Shown: piece by piece, positions 24,908 through 32,701 of the stretch
Layout: every line of letters starts with the position of its first letter
How positions within the stretch are numbered: the first letter of the stretch is position 1
DNA from: Bacteroidales bacterium
GTDB lineage: Bacteria; Bacteroidota; Bacteroidia; Bacteroidales; F082
NCBI GenBank assembly: GCA_029933225.1
Contig: JAOZOO010000019.1
Location: 1-32,701 of the forward strand
DNA length: 32,701 nt
Direction: 5' to 3'
Position numbers and translations under genes: made by a program
The notes under the pieces: model-generated
What the model was told of the DNA's origin: nothing
The model's database searches: none
What the model saw: only the letters and a program-made list of their open reading frames with translations

Positions 24908-24928
24908 ATTACATTTTATATTTGAGAA

Positions 24929-26119
<1,191 letters not shown>

Positions 26120-26152
26120 TTTTAATGATGTTATTGTGAATTTTTAAAGGCG

Positions 26153-26160
26153 CAAAATTA
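26153..26160 (-). promoter_or_regulatory. Possible -7 box (TAATTTTG) of sucC
   Basis: TAATTTTGCG on the minus strand lies 33 bp before the sucC start. It overlaps the short gap after the mbnH stop. No good -33 box. Confidence 0.45.
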
Positions 26161-26181
26161 GAACTTAATCCGGATTATGGT

Positions 26182-27393
26182 TCATTGTTCGTCAGGAAAT
26201 TTTTCAGGCTTTGAAAAATCAGGATTTGTCATGAAATCGTCATCCCGCAGTGTTTTGATAAAGTTCAGTAAATCTGTCTTTTCCGAAGGAGTCAACTGTA
26301 TGCCATTGGTAATCACATGATGCATCAGCGGACTGATGGACGGTGACCATTTTACATGATGTGAATAAAATTCAATGACTTCTTCGAGGGTTTTAAACCG
26401 TCCGTCGTGCATGTAAGGCCCCTGTACCTCGATGTTCCGCAGGGTGGTGGCTTTGTATGCTCCGATGTCCATGGGGTCGTGGGTGACACTGTAATGGTCC
26501 ATGGGATCCGTAAACACAGTGTCTTTTCCGTTGTTGTAAAACTGGTTGGTGGTGAACAACGGGTTCCCAAACCCACCGTGGCAGTGGAAGCAGTCTGCCC
26601 CTTCTTCGGTGGTGAAAAGCACATAGCCGTTCAACTCGGACTGGTCAAGCTGGACTTCCCCGCGCATGTATTTGTCAAATTTGGAGTTGGCCGATATCAG
26701 TGTCCGGACAAACTGGGCAATGGCGCGTTCAATATTTTTAAAAGTAACTTTGTCGCTGCCGAATGCTTTTTTGAATAACCCGGGATAACCGGGAAGACTT
26801 TGAAAGAGTGCCGCTACCTTTGCGGTATCCCCGTCGATTTCATCTTTGGCGATGACAGCCAGCCGGACAAAATCTTCGATGTTCCGCAGGTTCTCGTCCG
26901 GATTTTCGGGGTAAAGAAACCCGTTCCAGCCATAGCCATCGAAATTCCAGACCAGGTTGATCATGGGCAGCATGACGTGATGGGTGGGGATACCGGTGAT
27001 GCCGTGGGGATGTCCTCCCGGGAACATCGGGTGGTCAATACCTGCCTCAAAAGACCTTTCCTGCCGGTGACAGGTGGCACAGGTCATCATCGAATCGGGA
27101 TCGGTACGGCCCGACAGGCGCCCGTCATAAAACAGATAGCGCCCCAGTTCCACGCCTTCTACTGTCATGGGGTTGTCTTCGGGGATGTTCAGTTTCGTAG
27201 GAAAGCCAAAAGGGATTTCAATTTTGTAAGGCGTAGGTGTAAAGGGTTCTTCAGATTCATCATCTGCTTTTTTACAGGAAGAAATAGAAAAAATAAATAG
27301 TAAAGCCGGCATTATGAACGGCAACAAGTAGTTGCGATCCTTCCTGATTTGCTGAAATGAAATTCCCTTTATTATTTTATTTAAAACTTTCAT
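26182..27393 (-). CDS. mbnH: Di-heme peroxidase-like lipoprotein, MbnH/MauG type
   Basis: A 403-residue di-heme cytochrome c of the bacterial peroxidase/MauG superfamily, with two CxxCH sites: CATCH (Cys105-His109) and CFHCH (Cys268-His272). The N-terminus ends in a lipobox (IFSISSC, Cys40), so it should be anchored on the periplasmic face of a membrane. The C-terminal GPYMHDGRFKTLEEVIEFY (about 325-343) is the segment that carries an axial ligand in this superfamily. MbnH of methanotrophs oxidises a tryptophan of its partner MbnP to kynurenine. The MbnP-family gene lies directly upstream here, which is why I choose MbnH over a plain cytochrome c peroxidase. A 261-bp repeat-filled gap separates the two genes, unusual within an operon. 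Cytochrome c maturation genes are not in the window. Confidence 0.82.
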   Translation of the reverse strand: MKVLNKIIKGISFQQIRKDRNYLLPFIMPALLFIFSISSCKKADDESEEPFTPTPYKIEIPFGFPTKLNIPEDNPMTVEGVELGRYLFYDGRLSGRTDPDSMMTCATCHRQERSFEAGIDHPMFPGGHPHGITGIPTHHVMLPMINLVWNFDGYGWNGFLYPENPDENLRNIEDFVRLAVIAKDEIDGDTAKVAALFQSLPGYPGLFKKAFGSDKVTFKNIERAIAQFVRTLISANSKFDKYMRGEVQLDQSELNGYVLFTTEEGADCFHCHGGFGNPLFTTNQFYNNGKDTVFTDPMDHYSVTHDPMDIGAYKATTLRNIEVQGPYMHDGRFKTLEEVIEFYSHHVKWSPSISPLMHHVITNGIQLTPSEKTDLLNFIKTLRDDDFMTNPDFSKPEKFPDEQ

Positions 27394-27420
27394 TGTTTTA
27401 CCTTTATTATATCCTTCACT

Positions 27421-27444
27421 GTTGTTGATGTCCTCACCAATAAC
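27421..27444 (+). repeat. 24-nt hairpin repeat, copy 2 (TCCT loop, imperfect)
   Basis: GTTGTTGATG and CACCAATAAC flank TCCT; eight of ten positions pair, and one further pair is G-T. It is inverted relative to the copy at 27462-27485, 17 bp away; the two together form a larger 12-bp stem (27429-27440 with 27466-27477). Confidence 0.65.
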
Positions 27445-27461
27445 ATTTTGTTGAATTTCTG

Positions 27462-27485
27462 GCCGTTGGTGAGGACACCAACGGC
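27462..27485 (-). repeat. 24-nt hairpin repeat, copy 3 (TCCT loop)
   Basis: On the minus strand GCCGTTGGTG-TCCT-CACCAACGGC is a perfect 10-bp stem. It differs from the copy at 14308-14331 only at six bases, which form three compensatory pairs. Confidence 0.78.
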
Positions 27486-27529
27486 GGATTTAATGGTATT
27501 ATCAAAATTTTTCTTTTCATTTATTTATG

Positions 27530-27656
27530 ACCCACCCCTAACCCCTCCGAGGAGGGGAACTGGGGGCGTGTTTCAGTTATTTGTTTGCTTTCATTCATAA
27601 AATCTTCATTGTTTCATAGCCCCAACTCCCCTCCCGGGAGGGGCAGGGGGTGGGTT
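27530..27656. mobile_element. MITE-like element with about 41-bp GC-rich inverted ends
   Basis: The left arm (27530-27570) begins ACCCACCCCTAACCCCTCC and the right arm (27615-27656) is its imperfect inverted copy, around an AT-rich 44-bp centre. Each arm is itself a hairpin: CCCCTCC-GA-GGAGGGG (27542-27557) and CCCCTCCCGGGAGGGG (27628-27643). No coding capacity. The right end overlaps the stop codon of mbnP. Confidence 0.72.
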
Positions 27657-28470
27657 ATTTCTCCAAAGTAAACACATCCCATCCGTTCTGGCAGGCGGCA
27701 TGCATGGCATCTTGGTTTTGCATGATGTCACCGCCCCAGTAATTAAAATCAAAGACATTCGGATTCTGAAACCAGTTTTCCACATTCATTACGATGGTGA
27801 AAGTTTTTGTCTCATCTTCGTTCACCTCAAAAGCTGAATTTGGCAACCGTACCCTGAAATAATTCTGAACATACCTTTCAATTGAATCAGGAAATGAATA
27901 ATAGATTTGTCCGATACCAAGATGAAAATTAAAAGGCGAAATATGGTTCAGCGTATCCAACCATTTCCCGTTGAGTTTCATGTAATGATAACCGCCACCC
28001 AGTAACTCGGGCCAGAACATCAGCGACTCCGGAGGGTTGACAAACATCAGCGACTTGTTTTTTGTTTCACATATTCCGAAGGTAAAGCTGATGGAATCAT
28101 AAGTTCCCGGCTGGATGTCGTCTTTCAAAGTAAAAGTCCATGTGTTTTCGATATCCGTATCCACATAATGAATGTCCTCCCACACATCAAGCAAAGTGCT
28201 GTCGTTGCCTTTGTGAATGGCAACATCCGAGATAAACCACTGTATCTCATTGACGAGGTAATGGTTACCTGCTGCATTCATATATTTCATAGTATCGTAT
28301 TGTATGGGGTTGCCGTCAATCCGGTGGGCAAATTTGAATGCGATCTTTCCCGTTTGCTTTTCAGGCGGCGGAGGGTTTTCATCTTTTTTACACGATGTAA
28401 CGAAAAAAACATGCCCCGCCAGCAGAATGACGAGAAGTGGTAAAATATATCGAAATGACCGTGTGTTCAT
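27655..28470 (-). CDS. mbnP: MbnP-family copper-binding lipoprotein
   Basis: With the ATG at 28470 (271 residues) the protein begins MNTRSFRYILPLLVILLAGH and reaches a lipobox at VTSC (Cys27); the frame opens at 28491, but that adds only CIKILK to the signal. The mature part matches the MbnP family: IAFKFAHRIDGNPI (about 43-56), NHYLVNEIQWFISDVAIH (69-86), FGICETKN (131-138), then FWPELLGGGYHYMKLNGKW (152-170), HISPFNFHLGIG (176-187) and a C-terminal DAMHAACQNGW. Several tryptophans (for example Trp153 in the FWPE motif) and histidines (His49, His162, His183, His257) are candidates for the site that the partner MbnH modifies and that then binds copper. Which tryptophan is used cannot be told by eye. 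The gene lies 66 bp after the 124-residue lipoprotein gene and is part of the receptor cluster. Confidence 0.85.
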   Translation of the reverse strand: MNTRSFRYILPLLVILLAGHVFFVTSCKKDENPPPPEKQTGKIAFKFAHRIDGNPIQYDTMKYMNAAGNHYLVNEIQWFISDVAIHKGNDSTLLDVWEDIHYVDTDIENTWTFTLKDDIQPGTYDSISFTFGICETKNKSLMFVNPPESLMFWPELLGGGYHYMKLNGKWLDTLNHISPFNFHLGIGQIYYSFPDSIERYVQNYFRVRLPNSAFEVNEDETKTFTIVMNVENWFQNPNVFDFNYWGGDIMQNQDAMHAACQNGWDVFTLEK

Positions 28471-28536
28471 TTTTAAAATTTTAATGCACAATAATTTGGG
28501 AGCAGATTACAAATATCATGCCCCGATAATCTATAC

Positions 28537-28911
28537 TTAATCACCATAAGGAACAACGCCGCTTACGGTTAAATATTTCAGTGTGTCGCCCTCATTTGAC
28601 GCCTGTTTGTAAATTTTTCCATCCAGTTTTATCATCAGCTTCAATCCCGATTCCGGGTCTTTGTATATTCCCGATATGTAAACAATGTCGCCCTGCTCGC
28701 CCATGAACTGAACATTCCATTTGTCCTGGCGGCTTTGGGGACGAACCAGCGTATCCAACAATATTCCGTTGTTGTCCAGATAATGCAAGGTATATTCCGA
28801 AATGGCTCCTGTTGCTTCGTAAACGACCATTACCTCGTTGTTCCGTTTGCAGGAGGTAAGGATCAGCAGCCACAGGGTAAAAAGAAAAACAATATTTCTC
28901 ATTTCATTCAT
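28537..28911 (-). CDS. Small lipoprotein, possibly MmpS-like fold, in the copper cluster
   Basis: A 124-residue protein with a lipoprotein signal (MRNIVFLFTLWLLILTSC; acylated cysteine at about 21). I do not recognise a named family with confidence. The mature part has the strand pattern VMVVYEATGAISEYTLHYLD, then WNVQFMGEQGDIVYISG, LMIKLDGKIYKQ and a final VSGVVPYGD, which resembles the small beta domain of mycobacterial MmpS proteins (a VxYExxG opening, an aromatic W in the middle and an IxxDG strand). That is an inference from pattern only. Its ATG (28911) lies 3 bp past the receptor stop (28915-28917), so translation is probably coupled to the receptor. It may pass or sense the metal between the receptor and MbnP. 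No cysteine or histidine cluster is present in the mature protein. Confidence 0.75.
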   Translation of the reverse strand: MNEMRNIVFLFTLWLLILTSCKRNNEVMVVYEATGAISEYTLHYLDNNGILLDTLVRPQSRQDKWNVQFMGEQGDIVYISGIYKDPESGLKLMIKLDGKIYKQASNEGDTLKYLTVSGVVPYGD

Positions 28912-28914
28912 TTT

Positions 28915-31248
28915 CTACAGGTGAAAGATCAGATTGGCATAAAAAATCCTGCCCGGTTCATACAGGGGATAAGACGTTCCGATGATGTTCCGGTTCAGGT
29001 GTTCGTAATAAGCTGTGTTAAAAAGGTTCTTAATTCCGGCATACACTGTAAGTATGCTGTTGAAGTTGTATCTCAAATCCAGGTTTACAATGGCAAAACC
29101 GGGCGTTGTTTTTTCGTTGTATGCCTGCGATATCCTGTTTTGGGCAGCAGCCATTCTCAACGAAACCGACGGGACAAACTTTTGCCGGAAGAATTTATAA
29201 TTGAAACCGATGTTTATCTCGAACGGCGGAATCTCGGGCAGGGGGTCGTTTTTAACGGTTGTCTCGTCAACGACTTGTCCGTTCTCAACGATATAAACCG
29301 TAGCTTCAGGATTCCAGCCCATTGTATATGCAGCATTGAAGTTGACATGCCAAAGGTATCTTGCAGGTGTCTGATAGGTAAGTTCAAATCCGCTCATAAA
29401 TACTTCAGGAACGTTCTCAAATTTCTTGACGCCCAAAACACCTGCCGTCTGGGGTTTGATTTCCGATGGGGGAACCAATTCCCCGGTGATATAGTCAGTC
29501 ACATAAGAAAAGAACCCGGAAAGCTCTATTGACCCGGCCTTCCTGTTGTTGAATCTGTATCCCAGATCAACTTCATTGTTGGTCTCGGGTTTCAGTTGCG
29601 GATTTCCGAGGTAATCATACGGATCGTAGCCGATGGGCAGCAATATGATGAACCGTTCGGTCATATCTGGGCTGCGCGTACCCCGGCCCAGCGAGAAGAA
29701 TAGTTCATTTTGTTTGTTAATATGCCAGGTTATCCCTCCGCTGATACTGAAATTGAGGTAATGACTTTCTGTGGAGTCGTTCTGATACACCGGTTTGTCA
29801 GCCATGTTTTTACGGATCAACGGGTTGGATGTTGCCGAGTTGTAATCCAATCGCATGGCAGCCACCCAGTCGATCTTTTCGGATTTCCTGTGGTATTCGG
29901 CAAAGACTCCGGTGTTACCGATCAGGGCATTATTCCATAAGTCCTCTTCCTTATTGGGGAGCAAGGGCTGCATGATCAGGTATTTTTCGCGTGTTCCGTC
30001 TTTTCGGGTGTTTTCATAATCAGCGCCCACTTCCATTTGTCCTTTACCCACATTGAGATTTATCCCGAATTTTCCGCCTGCACTGGTTGCATGAATTGTG
30101 GAAATCGCCACGACAGTATCGGAGAAAGGTCTGTTCTTATTGTCCATCGTATGATGAACATCCGAGAAATAGGCTTTGAAACGAATGAAATTTACAGATT
30201 TACCCAACGTACCTGATAGATAGTTCAGGCTATAAATTTTTGTGTCGTCTTTCCTTTCGTCCATGGGTAGTGCGGGGAAATCAACATTTGTGCCGGGGGA
30301 ATATTTCGCCGTAGCATAGATCGTGTGGTTTTGTGCAATCCTGAATCCGATGTTGCCGGAATACTGCTGATGTTCAAATGACGAAGGGACAAGCTTGCCG
30401 TTTCCGTCTTCATAATCGCCGAATTTTTTCCAGCTTCCCGAAAACTGATAGGTGAAAATTTTATTTGCGCCCTGAACAGCCACTTTGGTCTTAAATCCTT
30501 CCTGGTTGGTTTGTCCACCGAGGAATGTGCGCACATGGGTTTTGTATTTATCGTAGAATTCGGGATTGTATGTTGTCAGGTCAATAACGCCGGCAAAATT
30601 CACTCCGTATTTGAGTGCAAAGGGGCCTTTCAGGATGGTGATGTTTTTCAGGTCATTCATGTCCACGTGGGCTGTTGCCGGGTCCATGCGGTTCGGACAG
30701 CCGCCTTCGATGCGTGTGCCACCGTTCAACTGCACGTTCAACTGTGAAAACTTAAATCCCCTGACCACCGGATCAATACCCACGGCGCCTTTTCTTATGC
30801 CCGATACATTGGGGACTGTTCGCAGCAAATTACCGATATCATTCAGGTTGGAACGCTCAATTTTTTTAATGCCAACGTGTTCCGTCCGGTATGACCTTTC
30901 TTTTACAGGCACACCCATAATTTCCAGTTCCTGCAAGACTTCTGTTTTGGGTTCAAGGAAAAGGGTCTGTCCTTTGTAATTTTTCCCTGGCTTATATGTG
31001 ATCTTCAGGGGATGATAACTGATATGAGAAAAAGTAAGAACAATATTTTTATCACTCTTGATCTTCAGAAAAAACCTTCCGTCCGAACCGGTGGTTGTCC
31101 CCGTTCCCGAATCGTTGTCAATTATCTGAACGTCAGGAACAGGACGGCGACTGTCCCCGGCCAGGACTTTCCCGGAAATAACCGTTTCCTGCCCGAGAAT
31201 GTTCTGCCCGAGGAGCACGATAAATATTAAAAAACAAAGTTTCTTCAT
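28915..31248 (-). CDS. TonB-dependent outer membrane receptor, OprC/NosA-like (copper)
   Basis: A 777-residue TonB-dependent receptor. Signal peptide MKKLCFLIFIVLLGQNILGQ; a carboxypeptidase-regulatory-like domain at about 22-100 (VISGKVLAGDSRRPVPDVQI); plug domain at about 110-230 (IERSNLNDIGNLLRTVPNVS, LKGPFALKYGVNFAGVIDL); then a beta-barrel ending in IFYANLIFHL with the C-terminal aromatic strand. In the plug, EGGCPNRMDPATAHV contains CxxxM (Cys184, Met188), and the barrel has HHTMDN with HxM (His366, Met368). In Pseudomonas OprC the pair CxxxM-HxM forms the copper site, so I infer copper import. It heads the cluster with the small lipoprotein, mbnP and mbnH. GGAGGG (31251-31256 on the minus strand) lies 2 bp before the ATG, one of few Shine-Dalgarno-like sites here, though the spacing is short. 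I see no perfect promoter box; TAAATTTTG upstream has one extra base. Confidence 0.92.
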   Translation of the reverse strand: MKKLCFLIFIVLLGQNILGQETVISGKVLAGDSRRPVPDVQIIDNDSGTGTTTGSDGRFFLKIKSDKNIVLTFSHISYHPLKITYKPGKNYKGQTLFLEPKTEVLQELEIMGVPVKERSYRTEHVGIKKIERSNLNDIGNLLRTVPNVSGIRKGAVGIDPVVRGFKFSQLNVQLNGGTRIEGGCPNRMDPATAHVDMNDLKNITILKGPFALKYGVNFAGVIDLTTYNPEFYDKYKTHVRTFLGGQTNQEGFKTKVAVQGANKIFTYQFSGSWKKFGDYEDGNGKLVPSSFEHQQYSGNIGFRIAQNHTIYATAKYSPGTNVDFPALPMDERKDDTKIYSLNYLSGTLGKSVNFIRFKAYFSDVHHTMDNKNRPFSDTVVAISTIHATSAGGKFGINLNVGKGQMEVGADYENTRKDGTREKYLIMQPLLPNKEEDLWNNALIGNTGVFAEYHRKSEKIDWVAAMRLDYNSATSNPLIRKNMADKPVYQNDSTESHYLNFSISGGITWHINKQNELFFSLGRGTRSPDMTERFIILLPIGYDPYDYLGNPQLKPETNNEVDLGYRFNNRKAGSIELSGFFSYVTDYITGELVPPSEIKPQTAGVLGVKKFENVPEVFMSGFELTYQTPARYLWHVNFNAAYTMGWNPEATVYIVENGQVVDETTVKNDPLPEIPPFEINIGFNYKFFRQKFVPSVSLRMAAAQNRISQAYNEKTTPGFAIVNLDLRYNFNSILTVYAGIKNLFNTAYYEHLNRNIIGTSYPLYEPGRIFYANLIFHL

Positions 31249-31393
31249 AGCCCTCCAATACCTTGAACAAAATTCACAAAATTTATGATTAATATCACAT
31301 CTTTTCAGTAGAAAGCATTCTAAATTACCTGTTATTTAATATGGCAATCACCATAATAAAACTGTATTTTCGTCCACTGATAAAAATTGAATT

Positions 31394-32473
31394 ATGCGAT
31401 TTAAAGTTGGCGATAAAGTAACCTTCCTGAATGAAAAGGGTGGTGGAACAATTAAAGCGATCATTGACAGTAAACTGGTGAAAGTGGAAACCGATGACGG
31501 TTTTGAAATGCCGGTGTTGTCTTCCGAACTTATTCCCGATTTCAGGGCCATGGAGACGGACGAAGATGTGGACTTTGATTTTATTCATCCTTCAAAAAAA
31601 GCGGAGAATAAACAACCGGTTGAGGAAGAGCCTGAACCCTCAAATATCAGTGAGATCAACCCCTGGGGAACGATAAAAGAGGAAAAAGGACTCTATCTGG
31701 CTTTTGAGCCTCATGATCAGCAATGGCTGCTCACCGGCGATCTGGACGTCGTTTTACTGAACCACACCTCCTGGGAAGTATTGTATAATCTTTTTCTTTT
31801 TCAGGACGGAAAACTGAAAGGAGTGGATTATGGTTCGTTAGAAAAGGAAACCAGAGTGGTAATTGAAACCATCACGCGGGATGAACTGGAAAACTGGTGT
31901 TCGGGTTACATACAGTTTTTGTTGCACAACGATTCACCGGAGAAAGTTGTACTTCCGGTTCATACGGAGATTCAGATTAAACCCAACCGCTTTTTTAAAG
32001 AAGGAAGTTACCGGAGCAACACACTTTTGCGGGGGAAAGCCCTCTTGTTGAGTCTGGCGCCCGAGAGCACTTTCCGTGCAGCTTCGGAAGATGAAGCATC
32101 ACGGAAATATGACGATCATGGACAGGCCTCGGAAGCCCGGCCGGTAAAAGAAAAGCCGTTGATTGAGAAACACCGGACACAGTTTGACGAAGCTGTGGTG
32201 GATTTGCACATCGGCGAACTGGTAGAGAACATTGCAGGGTTATCAAATCACGATATGTTCGAAATCCAGTTGAACTATTTCAGGAAAACCCTGGAAAGCG
32301 CCATCAAAAATGAATACCGTAAGGTGACATTTATTCATGGTGTGGGGAACGGCGTGTTGAAAGATGCCATTGTGAAAGAACTGGAAGAATATGAAGGTCT
32401 CGAGAATAAAATGGCTTCCATCAGCAAATTCGGTGTGGGGGCGATAGATGTGATAATTAAGGTGAGGGAGTGA
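31394..32473 (+). CDS. DUF2027-Smr domain protein
   Basis: A 359-residue protein typical of Bacteroidota. The N-terminus (MRFKVGDKVTFLNEKGGGTI, residues 1-50) looks like a small SH3/KOW-like barrel. The centre (about 90-235, from WGTIKEEKGLYLAFEPHDQ) is the DUF2027 domain. The C-terminal Smr domain begins at VVDLHIGELVENI (about 273) and includes TFIHGVGNGVLKDAI (about 321-335) and the final GVGAIDVIIKV. Smr domains bind or nick branched DNA or cut mRNA on collided ribosomes in other bacteria; the DLH and HGxG motifs are both intact. The function in this phylum is not established. It is divergent from the copper receptor across 145 bp. A 9-bp array starts 4 bp after its stop. Confidence 0.9.
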   Translation: MRFKVGDKVTFLNEKGGGTIKAIIDSKLVKVETDDGFEMPVLSSELIPDFRAMETDEDVDFDFIHPSKKAENKQPVEEEPEPSNISEINPWGTIKEEKGLYLAFEPHDQQWLLTGDLDVVLLNHTSWEVLYNLFLFQDGKLKGVDYGSLEKETRVVIETITRDELENWCSGYIQFLLHNDSPEKVVLPVHTEIQIKPNRFFKEGSYRSNTLLRGKALLLSLAPESTFRAASEDEASRKYDDHGQASEARPVKEKPLIEKHRTQFDEAVVDLHIGELVENIAGLSNHDMFEIQLNYFRKTLESAIKNEYRKVTFIHGVGNGVLKDAIVKELEEYEGLENKMASISKFGVGAIDVIIKVRE

Positions 32474-32477
32474 AGGG

Positions 32478-32510
32478 TTGCAGTGGTTGCAATGGTTGCA
32501 GTGGTTGCAA
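32478..32510. repeat. 9-bp tandem array (TTGCARTGG), four units
   Basis: TTGCAGTGG and TTGCAATGG alternate (32478-32504), followed by a partial unit TTGCAA. The same unit and the same 18-bp alternation appear on the minus strand at 9133-9204. Confidence 0.9.
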
Positions 32511-32511
32511 T

Positions 32512-32701
32512 AGGTAGACTTGTGAAAGAAGAATTGGTCATTGAAGCTGACTGAAGACTGACGACTGTAATAAATGCGATGGGTAGATTTGGGAAAGAGG
32601 AAATAGTTAAGGGATTTTGATTAGTGAATAGCGAATAGTGATTTGTGAATAGTGATTTGTGATTAGAAATTTATGAAAGGGATGGAAAAGTGGAACGATA
32701 G
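32512..32701. repeat. Degenerate direct repeats at the right edge, no gene seen
   Basis: A 22-bp segment (32512-32533, GTAGACTTGTGAAAGAAGAA core) recurs at 32581-32602 with four changes, and GAATAGTGATTTGT occurs twice in tandem (32633-32660) with partial copies around it. A related GAATAGTGAGTTGTG lies at about 9109-9123, next to the other 9-bp array. No coding frame is convincing. Confidence 0.7.

Noticed and set aside
26182-28491. Methanobactin biosynthesis operon
   Set aside because: Only MbnP- and MbnH-type genes are present; I see no precursor peptide, MbnB or MbnC in or around the cluster.
28735-29532. 265-codon + frame opposite the receptor 3' end and the small lipoprotein
   Set aside because: Overlaps two supported genes on the other strand; no family pattern.

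Overview
The window looks like ordinary chromosome of a member of the Bacteroidota (Bacteroidetes). The evidence is the set of proteins with phylum-typical versions (the alternative GlmU-like nucleotidyltransferase, the DUF4835 protein beside coaBC and an RpoZ-like omega, a DUF2027-Smr protein, type B L31 and a lipoprotein BamD), and promoter boxes of the Bacteroidota type (TAnnTTTG about 20 bp after TTG/TTTG) with AT-rich leaders and few Shine-Dalgarno sites. I found no rRNA, tRNA, CRISPR array, prophage or intact insertion sequence.

Layout. 1-3.2 kb: the tail of a NamZ-type muramidase gene, then a YeeE/YedE sulfur-compound transporter and TrkH, both on +. 3.4-6.7 kb: a tight minus-strand operon bamD, omega subunit, coaBC, DUF4835. 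7-9.1 kb: an alpha-oxoamine synthase (possibly lipid-forming) and an unknown seven-helix membrane protein. 9.1-10.6 kb: a 9-bp tandem array, recR, and a divergent secreted MORN-type protein. 10.7-14.3 kb: a MITE-like element directly in front of a large exported M1 + M28 + PDZ peptidase. 14.4-19.6 kb: lon, a GlmU-like enzyme, rpmE2 and marC, all minus. 19.7-22.9 kb: a stand-alone Cas4-like nuclease domain protein, dnaB and a secreted DUF6263-like protein. 23-24.9 kb: a small secreted protein, an orphan HigA-type regulator and an RHH-MazF toxin-antitoxin pair. 24.9-26.1 kb: sucC. 26.2-31.2 kb: the most interesting block. 31.4-32.5 kb: a DUF2027-Smr protein followed by simple repeats.

The 26.2-31.2 kb block is a four-gene minus-strand cluster that reads as a copper-acquisition system. 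It encodes a TonB-dependent receptor with CxxxM and HxM motifs like those that bind copper in OprC, a small lipoprotein that may have an MmpS-like fold, an MbnP-family lipoprotein, and a di-heme MbnH/MauG-like lipoprotein. In methanotrophs MbnH converts a tryptophan of MbnP to kynurenine, creating a copper site. Here the pair has no methanobactin genes nearby and sits behind its own receptor.

The non-coding DNA also holds structure. A 24-nt hairpin family with a constant TCCT loop has three copies; two of them differ only by three compensatory base-pair changes. Two MITE-like inverted-repeat elements are present, one of them between mbnP and mbnH. Several short tandem arrays occur (7 bp, 9 bp, 14 bp), with the 9-bp array present at two distant sites in opposite orientation.
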